A stretch of 64,000 nucleotides of DNA. It comes from Myxococcota bacterium (GTDB taxonomy: Bacteria; Myxococcota_A; UBA9160; UBA4427). Made by a program: the position numbers and the translations under genes. Below the pieces are notes generated by a model, which was not told the DNA's origin, made no database searches, and saw nothing but the letters and a program-made list of their open reading frames with translations. Positions 1 to 9,156 of the stretch are shown here, in pieces. The stretch lies in the NCBI GenBank assembly GCA_028278345.1, contig JANQEL010000048.1, forward strand, positions 21,098 through 85,097. Direction: 5' to 3'. How positions within the stretch are numbered: position 1 is the stretch's first letter; every line of letters begins with the position of its first letter.

Positions 1-2
1 GC

Positions 3-425
3 GCGGCCACCCACGACGGCAATCCCCGCTTCATCCGCCACGGCGCCCAGGTGGGGCGCTTCATGGTCGCCAACGCCTGCATGCACTGCGTCGACCCGGT
101 CTGCATGATCGGTTGCCCCACCGGCGCGATCCATCGCTCGCCCCACGGCGGCGAAGTCGCGATCAACGATCCGACCTGCATCGGGTGTGCGACCTGCGCG
201 ACCAACTGCCCGTACCACAACATCCGCATGGTCGAGATCCGCAAGGCGGATGGCCGTCTCGTGCGCGACGTCGAAACCCGCGCGCCCATCGCCAAGGCGA
301 CGAAGTGCGATCTCTGCGTCGACCAGGCCGTCAGCCCGTCATGCCAGAACGCGTGCCCCCACGACGCCCTGCATCGTGTGGACATGCGCGAGACCCCGAA
401 ACTTCTGGAGCTGCTCGAACGGTGA
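3..425 (+). CDS. 4Fe-4S ferredoxin-type electron transfer protein (5' end outside window)
   Basis: C-terminal part of an iron-sulfur protein; the frame is open to the left edge, so the true start lies outside. Three cysteine sets are visible: Cx2Cx4Cx3CP (ACMHCVDPVCMIGCP), Cx2Cx2Cx3CP (CIGCATCATNCP) and Cx2Cx8Cx3CP (CDLCVDQAVSPSCQNACP). These match polyferredoxin subunits that carry [4Fe-4S] clusters in membrane oxidoreductases. The next gene, a di-haem membrane protein, starts with a GTG that overlaps this stop codon, and a ten-haem cytochrome follows, so the protein probably passes electrons to or from the membrane pair. The N-terminal domain cannot be seen, and neither substrate nor direction of electron flow can be read from the sequence. 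Confidence 0.85.
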   Translation, partial: AATHDGNPRFIRHGAQVGRFMVANACMHCVDPVCMIGCPTGAIHRSPHGGEVAINDPTCIGCATCATNCPYHNIRMVEIRKADGRLVRDVETRAPIAKATKCDLCVDQAVSPSCQNACPHDALHRVDMRETPKLLELLER

Positions 426-1246
426 ACGCCTTCGCGAAACGCAGAGCGGTGAATACCGGGGTGACGGCCCTCGCCATCCTGCTCGGCGCCCTGGCTCTCC
501 AGATCCTCCACACCGCGATTCGACCCATCGCCTTCTGGTCGGGCTGGGTGCTCTTCGCGGTGATCCTGAGCCTCTCCCTCTTCAACGCGCGCAAGAAGCT
601 CCCCTTCCTGCCCATCGGTAACGCTTCGACCTGGTTGCAGTTCCACATCTACGCCGGGCTGTTCTCGATCGTGGCGTTCTTCGCGCATGCGGGTTTCGCG
701 CTGCCGACGGGGCGCCTCGAATCCCTTCTCTTCCTTCTCTTTGCTGGGATCGCGATCTCCGGCTTGTTCGGGACGGCGATCTCCCGCGTGATTCCGGTCG
801 GCCTCACGTCGAAGGGCGAAGCGGTGCTCTACGAGCGCATCCCGGCCCTGCGTGAAGCGCTGCGACGCGAAGTCGAAGATATCGTGGTCGAGTCGGCACG
901 CGCACATCAGAAGACCACCATCTCCGACTTCCATCGCGAACAACTGGCGCCCTACTTCCGGGGGCCGCGCAACTTCATCTATCACGCGATGGGGTGGTCG
1001 CGTCCCCTGCGCGAGCTCGAACGGGAGCTCGGTGTCCTCGATCGCTATCTCAACGACGATGAGCGCGAAGCCCTGCGCGAGATCACCGAGCGGGTTCGCG
1101 CCAAGGACGACCTCGACTACCAATGGGCGCGTCAGCTGCTGCTCAAGGCCTGGTTGTTCATCCACATCCCCCTGACCTTCAGCTTGTTGATCCTGATCGG
1201 GATTCACATCTTCGTGGTCTACGGCTTCCGGGGGAATCTCCCGTGA
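422..1246 (+). CDS. di-haem b-type cytochrome-like integral membrane protein
   Basis: A 274-residue membrane protein with about five hydrophobic helices (roughly residues 14-34, 40-54, 72-92, 97-119, 247-268). Helix 3 carries His75 and His89 and the last helix carries His248 and His262. Each pair is 14 residues apart, the spacing by which two helices ligate two b haems in cytochrome b-type proteins; haem binding is inferred from this. A long hydrophilic, charged loop (about 120-240) separates the last two helices. The GTG start is chosen because it overlaps the upstream stop (GTGA), and the downstream cytochrome gene begins in the same way, so the three genes form one translationally coupled operon. 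No family name is assigned with certainty. Confidence 0.8.
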   Translation: MNAFAKRRAVNTGVTALAILLGALALQILHTAIRPIAFWSGWVLFAVILSLSLFNARKKLPFLPIGNASTWLQFHIYAGLFSIVAFFAHAGFALPTGRLESLLFLLFAGIAISGLFGTAISRVIPVGLTSKGEAVLYERIPALREALRREVEDIVVESARAHQKTTISDFHREQLAPYFRGPRNFIYHAMGWSRPLRELERELGVLDRYLNDDEREALREITERVRAKDDLDYQWARQLLLKAWLFIHIPLTFSLLILIGIHIFVVYGFRGNLP

Positions 1247-3468
1247 CACGCCGGCTGCAGCAGACGGACTTCGACCAGAGCATCTACGAACGGCCCGACC
1301 GCGAGTGGATCTGCGGGCACACGGGTCGGCCGTGTGCGCTGGGCCCCGACGTGAAGGGTCACTGCAACACCACCCACGAGTGCGTTCCCGCGCGTGAAGG
1401 CGACCGTTGGCGCTGTACGCGAACGGCCCCCTTCGGCGGTGAGTGCGAGCGCGGCCCCCTGCCCGACGGCAGCTGCTGCAACCCGATCGCGACCTGCCAG
1501 CCCCGGCGCAACCTGCGCGCGAAACGCGGGCGCACGGTGCGCGTCGTGGTGGCCCTCACGGTGGGTGTACTCGCGATCTTCCTCGGCGGAGACGGCGCCC
1601 TCGATTTCGTCCATCCCGGGCCGGTGACGAAGCACCACGGCACGATCGAGGGCGATTGCGTTCGCTGCCACGCGGCGGGGGCCGGCGGATTCTCCCACTG
1701 GATCGGCATGGCCTTCGCCGAGACCGAACGCGCGAGTGACAGCGAACGTTGCCTCGAATGCCACGACCTCGGCGCTTCGAACCTCCTGCCCCACAGCCTG
1801 CCCGCCGTAGAGCTGGCCGAAACCACCGCCCGCTTTCGCGAACGTGAGATCGAGGGATCCGCCCCTCTTCGCGTCACCCTGGCGAGTCTCGGGCCGGCGC
1901 GCAGCGTACGGGCCGGCGCCGAACTCACGTGCGCGGTCTGCCACCAGGAACACCAGGGCGTCGACCATGAGCTCACGTCGCTGTCGAACGATCAGTGCCA
2001 GGTATGTCACGCGATCCAGTTCGATCGTTTCGAAGAGGACCACCCCGCCCTCGGCCTCTACCCACACGGCCGTCGCACCCGCATCGCCTTCGATCACGCG
2101 ACCCACATCGAGGAGTACTTCCCCGGCGAAGAGCGCGAAGACATCAGCTGCGTGACCTGCCACGCCCCCGACGCCACGGGCCGCACGATGGATGTGAACG
2201 AGTTCGCGACGAGTTGTGCCGACTGCCACGACGGTGATGTGCGCAGCGCCGGTTCGACCGGAATCGCCTTCTTGAACCTGCCCGCGATCGACGCACGCGG
2301 ACTGCGCAGGTCGGGCATCGATCCGGGTCAATGGCCCGCGATCGAGCGGGCCCGCCCGCCCAGCCCCTTCATCGGCCTGCTCCTCGCAGGCGACAGCCGT
2401 TGGCAAAGCGACGATCCCGCCGCGACGAGCGACGCGATGACGCGGGCCGACAATGCGGCGAGCCTCGATCCGGAAGAGCGCCAACAGGTCGGCCGCTGGG
2501 TGTGGGCCTACAAGTCGCTGCTGCTGGAATTGCGCAACGACGGTCATCGCACGATTGCGAATCGCATCGCCTCGGATGCGATCACCGCCGACGCACTCGG
2601 CCCCGGCGACCGCGCAAACCTGCTGAGCGGGATCGATCGCGCACTCGTAGCCAGCACGGTCGACACCTGGTTCCCCGACCTCGAACGCGAGATGTCGGTC
2701 TTCGATCGGGTGACCGGCGAGCTCGAAGACCTCGGCCAGATGGAACGACGCCACTGGGAAGCCATCGGGGCCGGCATGCGCGACCTCGCCGGCGCGCGCG
2801 GCGGACGCGGACGCGCCTCGAGCGGCGACGCCAAGGGGGGAGATCGCTGGGTGCGCGAAGGCGGTTGGTATCGCAGCGGGAAGGACGCTTCGATCCGCTA
2901 CCGCTCACGCGGACACGCCGACCCCTTCCTTCGCACCTGGTTCGACGTCGCGGCCGCGGTCGCACAGACCGGCGACGCCGGCAGTGAAGCCACCTTCGCC
3001 GCGAACGCGCTCTTCGCGGGATTGCGTCGCGAGAGCACCACCGGCTCGTGCACCCTCTGCCACAGCATCGACACGGGTGAGACCGAAGACGGTGTCGCGG
3101 GATCGTTCAATCAGGTGGCGTGGCGTCCCCACCGCCCCGACCCGCATCGCAAGCGCGCGACGGAGTTCCGTCACATGCCGCACTTCAGCCTCGACAACGC
3201 CGGCACCTGCGACACCTGTCACACGTTGCGCGAATCCGACCCCGACGCGTTCGCCGAAGCCTACGAAGCCGACGCTTCGACCTGGGGCCATGCCCTCAAC
3301 TTCGAACCGGTGGGGCGCGAGACCTGCGGCGATTGCCATACCCGCGAAGCCGCGGGGGACGATTGCGTGGCGTGCCACAACTACCACCTGGGCGACACCA
3401 GGCCGATCCATCTCACCGCGACGCTCAGCGCCGCAGAAGAGGCCCAAGAAGAGGCGGGAGACGAATAG
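1243..3468 (+). CDS. decahaem c-type cytochrome with Cys-rich N-terminal segment and one membrane anchor
   Basis: A 741-residue protein with ten CxxCH haem c motifs (CVRCH, CLECH, CAVCH, CQVCH, CVTCH, CADCH, CTLCH, CDTCH, CGDCH, CVACH). Residues 1-97 precede a single hydrophobic helix (about 101-117) and hold nine cysteines, at 24, 31, 41, 47, 58, 68, 78, 79 and 85. By topology this segment should be cytoplasmic, with the haem part outside. The first six haem motifs lie before residue about 330 and the last four after about 600, with a haem-free region between. The GTG start at 1243 overlaps the previous stop. Together with the ferredoxin and b-type protein it could form a wire across the inner membrane. 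The partner, and whether the cysteines bind a cluster, are unknown. Confidence 0.88.
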   Translation: MTRRLQQTDFDQSIYERPDREWICGHTGRPCALGPDVKGHCNTTHECVPAREGDRWRCTRTAPFGGECERGPLPDGSCCNPIATCQPRRNLRAKRGRTVRVVVALTVGVLAIFLGGDGALDFVHPGPVTKHHGTIEGDCVRCHAAGAGGFSHWIGMAFAETERASDSERCLECHDLGASNLLPHSLPAVELAETTARFREREIEGSAPLRVTLASLGPARSVRAGAELTCAVCHQEHQGVDHELTSLSNDQCQVCHAIQFDRFEEDHPALGLYPHGRRTRIAFDHATHIEEYFPGEEREDISCVTCHAPDATGRTMDVNEFATSCADCHDGDVRSAGSTGIAFLNLPAIDARGLRRSGIDPGQWPAIERARPPSPFIGLLLAGDSRWQSDDPAATSDAMTRADNAASLDPEERQQVGRWVWAYKSLLLELRNDGHRTIANRIASDAITADALGPGDRANLLSGIDRALVASTVDTWFPDLEREMSVFDRVTGELEDLGQMERRHWEAIGAGMRDLAGARGGRGRASSGDAKGGDRWVREGGWYRSGKDASIRYRSRGHADPFLRTWFDVAAAVAQTGDAGSEATFAANALFAGLRRESTTGSCTLCHSIDTGETEDGVAGSFNQVAWRPHRPDPHRKRATEFRHMPHFSLDNAGTCDTCHTLRESDPDAFAEAYEADASTWGHALNFEPVGRETCGDCHTREAAGDDCVACHNYHLGDTRPIHLTATLSAAEEAQEEAGDE

Positions 3469-3471
3469 CCG

Positions 3472-4380
3472 CTAGTCCTCGAAGCGGAATTCTTCGCTTC
3501 CGATGCGGATCACGTCGCCGAACTTGAGCTCGACGTTCTCGATGCGCTGCTCGTTCACCCAGGTGCCGTTCACCGAACGCAGATCCCAGATGTGGGCGCG
3601 CCCGGAACGGATCCGCAGCTCGGCGTGGTTGCGCGAGGCGTCGTGGCCGTGGATCACGATGTCGTTGTCGTTCAGGCCGCCGATGCGCACGCGGGGCCGA
3701 TCGAGATCGATGCGCTCACCAGCTCTCGGCCCCTTGGTGAATACGAGGGAGGGCACCGGCTTCTGCCAGAAGAGCCAGAAAGGTCGCTTGCGCCGACCGG
3801 TGGCGGGCGCGTCGGGAGTGGCCTTCTCGCCCGTCTGCTCCTCGGCGTCTTCTACCACCGGTGCCGGGGCGGCTCCGACCGAGGTGCTTCCCGTACCCTC
3901 GGTGATGACGGGAATCGCGCTTCCACCCATCTCGCCCGTGCCCGTCACCATGCGCAGCATGAAGACCGTCGTGCCGAGGCGGATGCGATCGCCGTCCTGC
4001 AGCGAATCCTCGCTGATGAGGCTTTCGTTGACGTAGACGTCCTTGCCTTCGGCGGCACGCAACAGGAAGCGCCCCTGGTCGCACTCGATGTGGGCATGGG
4101 AGCGCGAGATCCAACGACTGTTCAACACGGGCGAACAGGTCGATCCCCGACCGAGGTGATTGTCGCCGTTTCGTAGGATGAAGGCTTCGCCCTGGAGATC
4201 ACCTTCGATGGCGACCAGGGTGGCCGCCACGCCGACCGCATCGGTCGCGGTCGGTGTCGCCACGGTAGGCGGGATGGCTTCCGCGACCGAGGGCTCTGCC
4301 GCCGGCTCTTCGGCCGCCGAGGAAACCTGGCTCGATACCACCGTAGGTTGGGCAATGCTGCGCTTGTCTCGCGATGCCAA
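3472..4380 (-). CDS. protein with two FHA domains
   Basis: A 302-residue soluble protein. Residues about 48-135 form a first FHA domain with the usual signature (HLGRG, then SRWISRSHAHIE and a YVNE segment), and residues about 215-302 form a second (RIGGLNDNDIVI, ASRNHAELRI, VNGTWVNEQRI). FHA domains bind phosphothreonine peptides. The Arg, Ser-x-x-His and Asn positions are present in both, so both should be functional readers. The linker and N-terminus are rich in Ala, Pro, Thr and Glu and probably disordered. It converges on the cytochrome gene with three bases between the stops and diverges from the VanZ-like gene. The kinase or partner is not in this window. Confidence 0.88.
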   Translation of the reverse strand: MASRDKRSIAQPTVVSSQVSSAAEEPAAEPSVAEAIPPTVATPTATDAVGVAATLVAIEGDLQGEAFILRNGDNHLGRGSTCSPVLNSRWISRSHAHIECDQGRFLLRAAEGKDVYVNESLISEDSLQDGDRIRLGTTVFMLRMVTGTGEMGGSAIPVITEGTGSTSVGAAPAPVVEDAEEQTGEKATPDAPATGRRKRPFWLFWQKPVPSLVFTKGPRAGERIDLDRPRVRIGGLNDNDIVIHGHDASRNHAELRIRSGRAHIWDLRSVNGTWVNEQRIENVELKFGDVIRIGSEEFRFED

Positions 4381-4436
4381 CGCCGACCTCCCGAAGCCGC
4401 GAGTCTATCATGCGCCTTCGGCTATGCTGCCCCGCG

Positions 4437-5609
4437 ATGCCGGATCAATCCGCTGCACAGCGACGTCGCGGCGCCCCCGTGGATCTGGCCTTGATCAGTC
4501 TGCTGATCCTGCAGGTCGTAGTGATCGTTCATCTGGGACTCACCCCCTTCATGTTCTCCCTCGACAATCAGGTCGAGGCGATCGCGGACGGGCCGGGGGT
4601 CGCGTTCGACGCAGTTGGCATGGCGACCAGCGACGGCGCGATCGACGGCCCGGGCGACTTCCCCGACGAGCAGATCAGCCTGCTCTTCGAGATCGAGCCC
4701 GCCGACGAACCCAATACCGGGTTGGGCACCATCTTCTCCATCGAGTCGGCGGGTGGCGATACGCCCCTGATCGTGGCGCAGTGGAAGGATTGGCTCGTGG
4801 TGCGGGTGCGCGATCCCGATCACCGCAGTCTCGGCTACTGGGAGATCGACGCCGCCGGCTTCACGCGGGACGTTCGCCGCTTCGTAACGATCACCTCGAG
4901 CCCGAAGCACGGCACGATCATCTACGTCGACGGCAAGGCCACGGGCGATACCCGGACCCGCTCGGTCGTTCTCAACGAGCAGGGCTTCGACGGGCAGCTA
5001 CTGCTCGGCTGCCTCGGCAACGGCTCGGCGGGTTGGCGGGGCATGCTCTCCGGCCTCGCCATCAGCAACACCGTCTATGCGCCCGAGGAGGTGGCGGCCC
5101 TCCACGCAACGCTCAGCGAGGGCGGCTTCGCGGCGCTTTCGAGCGCCAGGAAGCTGGTGGCGTTCTACGACTTCGGTCGACTCGAGGGTGGGGGCGTAGG
5201 CGATCTCTACGCGCTCGCGAACGCGGCGGGCAAGAGCGATCTCGGGAGCCTGCGCTTTCCCGAGGTCTTCGCTCCCCTGCGCCCCGCCGTCTTCGGCGTC
5301 CCCGAGCTACGAGACATGAAGGCCGATTGGTTCCTCGCCGACATGATGCGCAACATCGCGGGCTTCGTTCCCCTCGGGCTGTTCGCCGCGCTGATCCTGA
5401 TCCGTCACAGCAACCGGCGCGGGGTGGCGATCGCCTTTCAGGTGGCCGCCATCGGGGCGCTCCTCAGCTTCGGCATCGAGGCCGTGCAGATCGCGCTCCC
5501 GATGCGGAGTTCATCGCTCAGCGATCTGCTGCTCAACACGATCGGCGCGATGACGGGGGCGGTGATCGGCCTGGCGTTCCGCCACACCCGGCTCGCGCAG
5601 ACTCGGTAG
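4437..5609 (+). CDS. VanZ-like membrane protein with LamG/concanavalin-like domain
   Basis: A 390-residue protein: an N-terminal membrane segment (about residues 17-36), an extracytoplasmic beta-rich region of about 200 residues resembling a LamG/concanavalin-like jelly roll, then a short C-terminal VanZ domain. The VanZ part shows the typical pattern: NIAGFVPLGLFAALIL, a charged loop (RHSNRRG), GIEAVQIALPMRSSSLSDLLLN-like residues, then a last helix. VanZ proteins are associated with glycopeptide resistance in some bacteria, but most homologues, including LamG-VanZ forms, have no known function. Start 4437 is preferred over in-frame ATGs from 4374 because it leaves room for a promoter between this gene and the divergent FHA gene. 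Confidence 0.82.
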   Translation: MPDQSAAQRRRGAPVDLALISLLILQVVVIVHLGLTPFMFSLDNQVEAIADGPGVAFDAVGMATSDGAIDGPGDFPDEQISLLFEIEPADEPNTGLGTIFSIESAGGDTPLIVAQWKDWLVVRVRDPDHRSLGYWEIDAAGFTRDVRRFVTITSSPKHGTIIYVDGKATGDTRTRSVVLNEQGFDGQLLLGCLGNGSAGWRGMLSGLAISNTVYAPEEVAALHATLSEGGFAALSSARKLVAFYDFGRLEGGGVGDLYALANAAGKSDLGSLRFPEVFAPLRPAVFGVPELRDMKADWFLADMMRNIAGFVPLGLFAALILIRHSNRRGVAIAFQVAAIGALLSFGIEAVQIALPMRSSSLSDLLLNTIGAMTGAVIGLAFRHTRLAQTR

Positions 5610-5629
5610 GTCGCGACGAGACGTCGGGT

Positions 5630-6379
5630 TCAGCCGCTTCGCTTCGAGTGGGCGAGTTCGCGCGCCGCACCTCGTTGCAGCGTACCCACGTCGCTCATCA
5701 CGGTGATCATGCGAAACCCGTTCGCGACGTGCTTGGGTGCGAGTTCGGCGTTCGCGTGGATCCCCACTGCAACGCCCTGCGCCGCGCACGCCTTGGCGAC
5801 GCCTTCGTACGCGTGCGCGTACGGACCCTCGTTGTCCATGCCAGGCGCTTGCCCGAGGGAGAGACTCAGATCGTTGGGTCCGATGTAGACCGCATCGACA
5901 CCCGGTAGCGAAACGATGGCCTCCACTTCTTCGGCGGCCTCGCGGGTCTCGATCATCGGCACACAGGCGATCTCGTCGTTTGCGCGGGCGAAGTAGTCGG
6001 CGTGCGTCACCGCGGCGCGGACGGGACCGTAGCTGCGGGTTCCGGCAGGCGGATAGCGGCAGGCGGAGAGCGCAGCCTCGACATCGCCGACGCTGTAGAT
6101 GAGGGGAATCACGATGCCGAGAGCGCCGGCGTCGAGGGCGCGATTGATCGCGGCGAAGTCGTTGGCGGGTACGCGCACAAAGGGTGTCGCTTCCGTCGCA
6201 CTGATGGCGACGAGCATCTCCGAACACGAGGCGTCGTCGATCAGGCCGTGCTGCAGGTCGATGCAGATATAGTCGTAGCCCGCGCGTGCGATCGCTTCGG
6301 CCGAGAGCGAACTCGGAATCGAGAGCCAGGCCCCATACGCGGGCTCGCCACGCTGCCAGAGGCGCTTGGTGCTGTTCAT
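5630..6379 (-). CDS. HpcH/HpaI family aldolase (2,4-dihydroxyhept-2-ene-1,7-dioate aldolase type)
   Basis: A 249-residue class II aldolase of the HpcH/HpaI superfamily, which cleaves or forms 2-keto-3-deoxy acids with a divalent metal. Family signatures are present: YICIDLQHGLID, FVRVPANDFAAINRALDAGALGIVIPLI, the metal-ligand glutamate in PMIETREA and the aspartate in YIGPNDLSLSLG. The start at 6379 follows a strong GGAGGAG site; an in-frame ATG 87 bases upstream has none. No aromatic catabolism genes lie nearby, so the substrate cannot be assigned; 4-hydroxy-2-oxoheptanedioate and 2-keto-3-deoxy sugar acids are both possible. It is divergent from the first P450 gene, with about 220 bases between them. 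Confidence 0.88.
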   Translation of the reverse strand: MNSTKRLWQRGEPAYGAWLSIPSSLSAEAIARAGYDYICIDLQHGLIDDASCSEMLVAISATEATPFVRVPANDFAAINRALDAGALGIVIPLIYSVGDVEAALSACRYPPAGTRSYGPVRAAVTHADYFARANDEIACVPMIETREAAEEVEAIVSLPGVDAVYIGPNDLSLSLGQAPGMDNEGPYAHAYEGVAKACAAQGVAVGIHANAELAPKHVANGFRMITVMSDVGTLQRGAARELAHSKRSG

Positions 6380-6600
6380 CTTCGAACTCCTCCTCGCAGA
6401 TTGCGGCGAAGGGTACCCGAGCCGGGCGCCCGCGAACGGCACCTCTCCACCGCCCGGTCTCTGCACCGCGCAGGACTCGCAATTCCCTCGCAGGCGATTG
6501 GCAGGGGCTATCCTCGCTCGTGCGTAACGGGCTTCGAAGCGCGCGTACGTCGTTCGAGCGCCGCACTTCGGGGTTGTGCAGCAGGGAGGCAGGAAGCGTC

Positions 6601-7800
6601 ATGGCGGAATCCGAACCCGGCGACATCAACCTGATGACCCCCGAAACGATGCGCGCACCGCAGAAGACCTACGCGGAACTTCGCAGCCGCTGCCCCGTGG
6701 TCCACAGCGGTTCGGGCGTCGGGAGATTCGGCGGCGCCATGCTCACGCGCTTCGAAGACGTGATGTGGGCCCTGCGACATCCCGAGATCTTCTCCTCTGC
6801 AATGGACGTACAGCTCGCCCTCGGCACCGAGCGGCCGATGATTCCGCAACAGATCGACCCGCCGGAGCAGACGCGCTTTCGCAAACTCCTCGACCCCCAC
6901 TTCTCGCGCAAGCGCATGATGAAACTCGCCCCTGCGATCCGAGCCCACGCGAACGAGTTGATCGATCGTTTCTACGACGAGGGCGAGTGCGAATTCGATT
7001 CGGCCTTCGCCATCCCGCTGCCCTGCACTGCATTCCTCGCCTTGATGGGTCTGCCGCTTTCCGACCTCGATCTCTTCCTCGGCTTCAAGGACGACATCAT
7101 CCGACCCCAGAAGAATCATCCCGATGCCACCGACCCCACCGCGGTCCGCGCCGAAGCGGGCAAGAGGATCTACGCCTACTTCGAGGACGTCCTCGAAGAA
7201 CGTCGCAAGAACCCGACCGAAGACTTCCTCGGATACCTCGTACAAGCGGAAATCCAGGGCGATCGCCTGACGCATGAGGAGATGCTCGACATCTGCTTCC
7301 TGCAGATCCTGGCCGGCCTCGACACGGTGACGGCCACCCTCGGCTGCAACATCGCCTATCTCGCCGAAAACCCCGATCAACGGCAGAAGCTCCTCGACGG
7401 ACCGGAACTCCTGGACGGCGCCATCGAAGAGCTGCTGCGCTGGGAGTCTCCCGTGACGGCGGTCCCGCGGGTCCTCACCCGGGACGTAACCGTCCGCGGT
7501 GTCACCTTGAAGAAGGGCGAACTCGTCACCCTGCTCCTGGGCTCGGCGAATACCGACGACGACGAGTTCGAAGACGCCCAGAAGGTCGACTTCGAGCGCC
7601 GCGCCAATCGACACATCGCCTTCGGTGCGGGGGCCCATCGCTGCCTGGGCTCGCACCTCGCGCGGATGGAACTGATGGTCGCCCTCGAGGAGTGGCACAA
7701 GCGCATTCCCCACTACCGCATCAAGGAAGGTGAGACGCCGACCTTCAGCCCGGGTATCCGCGAAGCCCTCTATCTACCCCTCGTCTGGGATCCGGCTTAG
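6601..7800 (+). CDS. cytochrome P450
   Basis: A soluble bacterial P450 of 399 residues, full length for the class. The I-helix motif is AGLDTVTATL (A-G-x-D-T), the K-helix ExxR is EELLR, and the haem loop is FGAGAHRCLGSHLARME with the cysteine thiolate ligand. The start at 6601 is preceded by GGGAGG. It needs a ferredoxin or other redox partner, and none is encoded beside it. It heads a same-strand run with a second P450, a di-iron hydroxylase-type protein and a membrane glycosyltransferase-like gene, which suggests joint oxidation of a lipid or terpenoid substrate. The substrate itself cannot be read from the sequence. Confidence 0.95.
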   Translation: MAESEPGDINLMTPETMRAPQKTYAELRSRCPVVHSGSGVGRFGGAMLTRFEDVMWALRHPEIFSSAMDVQLALGTERPMIPQQIDPPEQTRFRKLLDPHFSRKRMMKLAPAIRAHANELIDRFYDEGECEFDSAFAIPLPCTAFLALMGLPLSDLDLFLGFKDDIIRPQKNHPDATDPTAVRAEAGKRIYAYFEDVLEERRKNPTEDFLGYLVQAEIQGDRLTHEEMLDICFLQILAGLDTVTATLGCNIAYLAENPDQRQKLLDGPELLDGAIEELLRWESPVTAVPRVLTRDVTVRGVTLKKGELVTLLLGSANTDDDEFEDAQKVDFERRANRHIAFGAGAHRCLGSHLARMELMVALEEWHKRIPHYRIKEGETPTFSPGIREALYLPLVWDPA

Positions 7801-7860
7801 ACTTCCCATCGATCGCGCCCACGACCACGCGCCCCAACGCGTTCGATTCGGGAGGCTTCG

Positions 7861-9141
7861 ATGGTTCTTCGGACCCTGCAGTGGATCGTGAGACAGGAAT
7901 GGCTGCTTCGACTCCTGGGGTGGCTGTTCGGGCCCTTCAACCCCTTTCTCGAGTCGTACCGGCGCGACCCCCATCGCGTCTATCGCAAGCTTCGGGAGGA
8001 GGATCCGCTCTACCGCAGCCGTGTCTTCCAGGCCTTCGTCGCGACGCGCTATGACGACGTCCAGCACGTGCTGCGAAGCCCGAGCTTCAGCGCGGATCGC
8101 ATGCTGACCCCCGCCTTCCAGGCGATGGCGAAGCGCACGCGTCGCTATCCCCAGCTCCACGCCCTGATCGAACGCAACCTGCTGATGCTCGAAGGCCCCG
8201 AGCATCGACGCCTGCGAGGCCTCGTGGGCAAGGCCTTCACGCCCCGTCGCGTGCAGGAGTTGCGGCCGCGCATCGAAAGTCTGGTCGAGGAGCTGCTCGA
8301 CGAGATGGAGAAGCGCGGCGATGTCGAATTGATCCGCGACTTCGCGCACCCGCTGCCCATCAACGTGATCCTCGAGATGCTCGGGCTTCCCGCGAAGGAT
8401 CGTCACCTCTTCGCGGAATGGTCGAAGCCCCTCGCCACCCTCGTCGACCCCCTCGAAGCCGAGGGCGGAGACGGCAGCATCCGCCAGGCGGTCGAGGAGC
8501 TGAACGCCTACCTGCGGCCCATCATCGAGGATCGCCGTCGCGAACCGAAGGACGATCTGCTCACGGCAATGCTGCAGGCGGAGGAAGACGGCGAGCGCCT
8601 CGACGAGAAGGACCTGCTCGCCCTCGTCTCCCTGATCATGGTCGCCGGACACGAAACGACGACCAGTCTGATCAGCAACTCGGTCATCGAACTGTTGCGC
8701 AACCCGAGTGAGCGAAAACGCCTAACGGAAGATCCCGAGCTGATCGAGAGCGCCGTCGACGAGTTCGTTCGCTACGCAGGCACCGTGGTGCTCACCGATC
8801 GCGTCGCGATCGAGGACACGGAGCTGCGCGGCAAGCGGATCAAGAAGGGTCAGGTCGTCATCTGCGTGATCGCAGCAGCGAATCGCGATCCCGAGCAGTT
8901 CGAAGATCCCGAGCGCCTCGATCTCGGCAGAGAGAACAACCATCACCTCGGCTTCGGTCTCGGCAGTCATTTCTGCCTCGGCGCGCAGCTCGCACGGCTC
9001 GAGACCCAGATCGCGCTCTCCGCCCTGCTCCGTCGCTTCCCCGACTTCACCGGACCCGCCGAACCCGAAGCCTGGAAGCGCTCGACCGTATTGCGGGGGC
9101 CGACACGACTCGACATCTCGGTCGGAGGCCCTGCCGACTAG
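7861..9141 (+). CDS. cytochrome P450
   Basis: A second P450 of 426 residues, clearly different from its upstream neighbour and therefore not a recent duplicate. The oxygen-activation motif is AGHETTTSLI, the ExxR motif is EFVR, and the haem-binding loop is FGLGSHFCLGAQLARLE. The N-terminus contains a moderately hydrophobic stretch (WLLRLLGWLFGPF), which could touch the membrane but is not a clear anchor. It starts 60 bases after the first P450 and ends 15 bases before the hydroxylase-type gene, so co-transcription is likely. The pair may act in succession on the same substrate, which is an inference from position only. Confidence 0.95.
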   Translation: MVLRTLQWIVRQEWLLRLLGWLFGPFNPFLESYRRDPHRVYRKLREEDPLYRSRVFQAFVATRYDDVQHVLRSPSFSADRMLTPAFQAMAKRTRRYPQLHALIERNLLMLEGPEHRRLRGLVGKAFTPRRVQELRPRIESLVEELLDEMEKRGDVELIRDFAHPLPINVILEMLGLPAKDRHLFAEWSKPLATLVDPLEAEGGDGSIRQAVEELNAYLRPIIEDRRREPKDDLLTAMLQAEEDGERLDEKDLLALVSLIMVAGHETTTSLISNSVIELLRNPSERKRLTEDPELIESAVDEFVRYAGTVVLTDRVAIEDTELRGKRIKKGQVVICVIAAANRDPEQFEDPERLDLGRENNHHLGFGLGSHFCLGAQLARLETQIALSALLRRFPDFTGPAEPEAWKRSTVLRGPTRLDISVGGPAD

Positions 9142-9156
9142 CTTCGCCACGCGCCC

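Noticed and set aside
1219-2754. Long open frame on the minus strand inside the decahaem cytochrome gene
   Set aside because: It mirrors the GC-rich plus-strand gene, has no domain or ribosome site, and would destroy nothing if absent. A codon-bias shadow.
4437-5609. Treating the VanZ-like protein as glycopeptide resistance
   Set aside because: No vanHAX genes nearby, and LamG-VanZ proteins are widespread with unknown roles.
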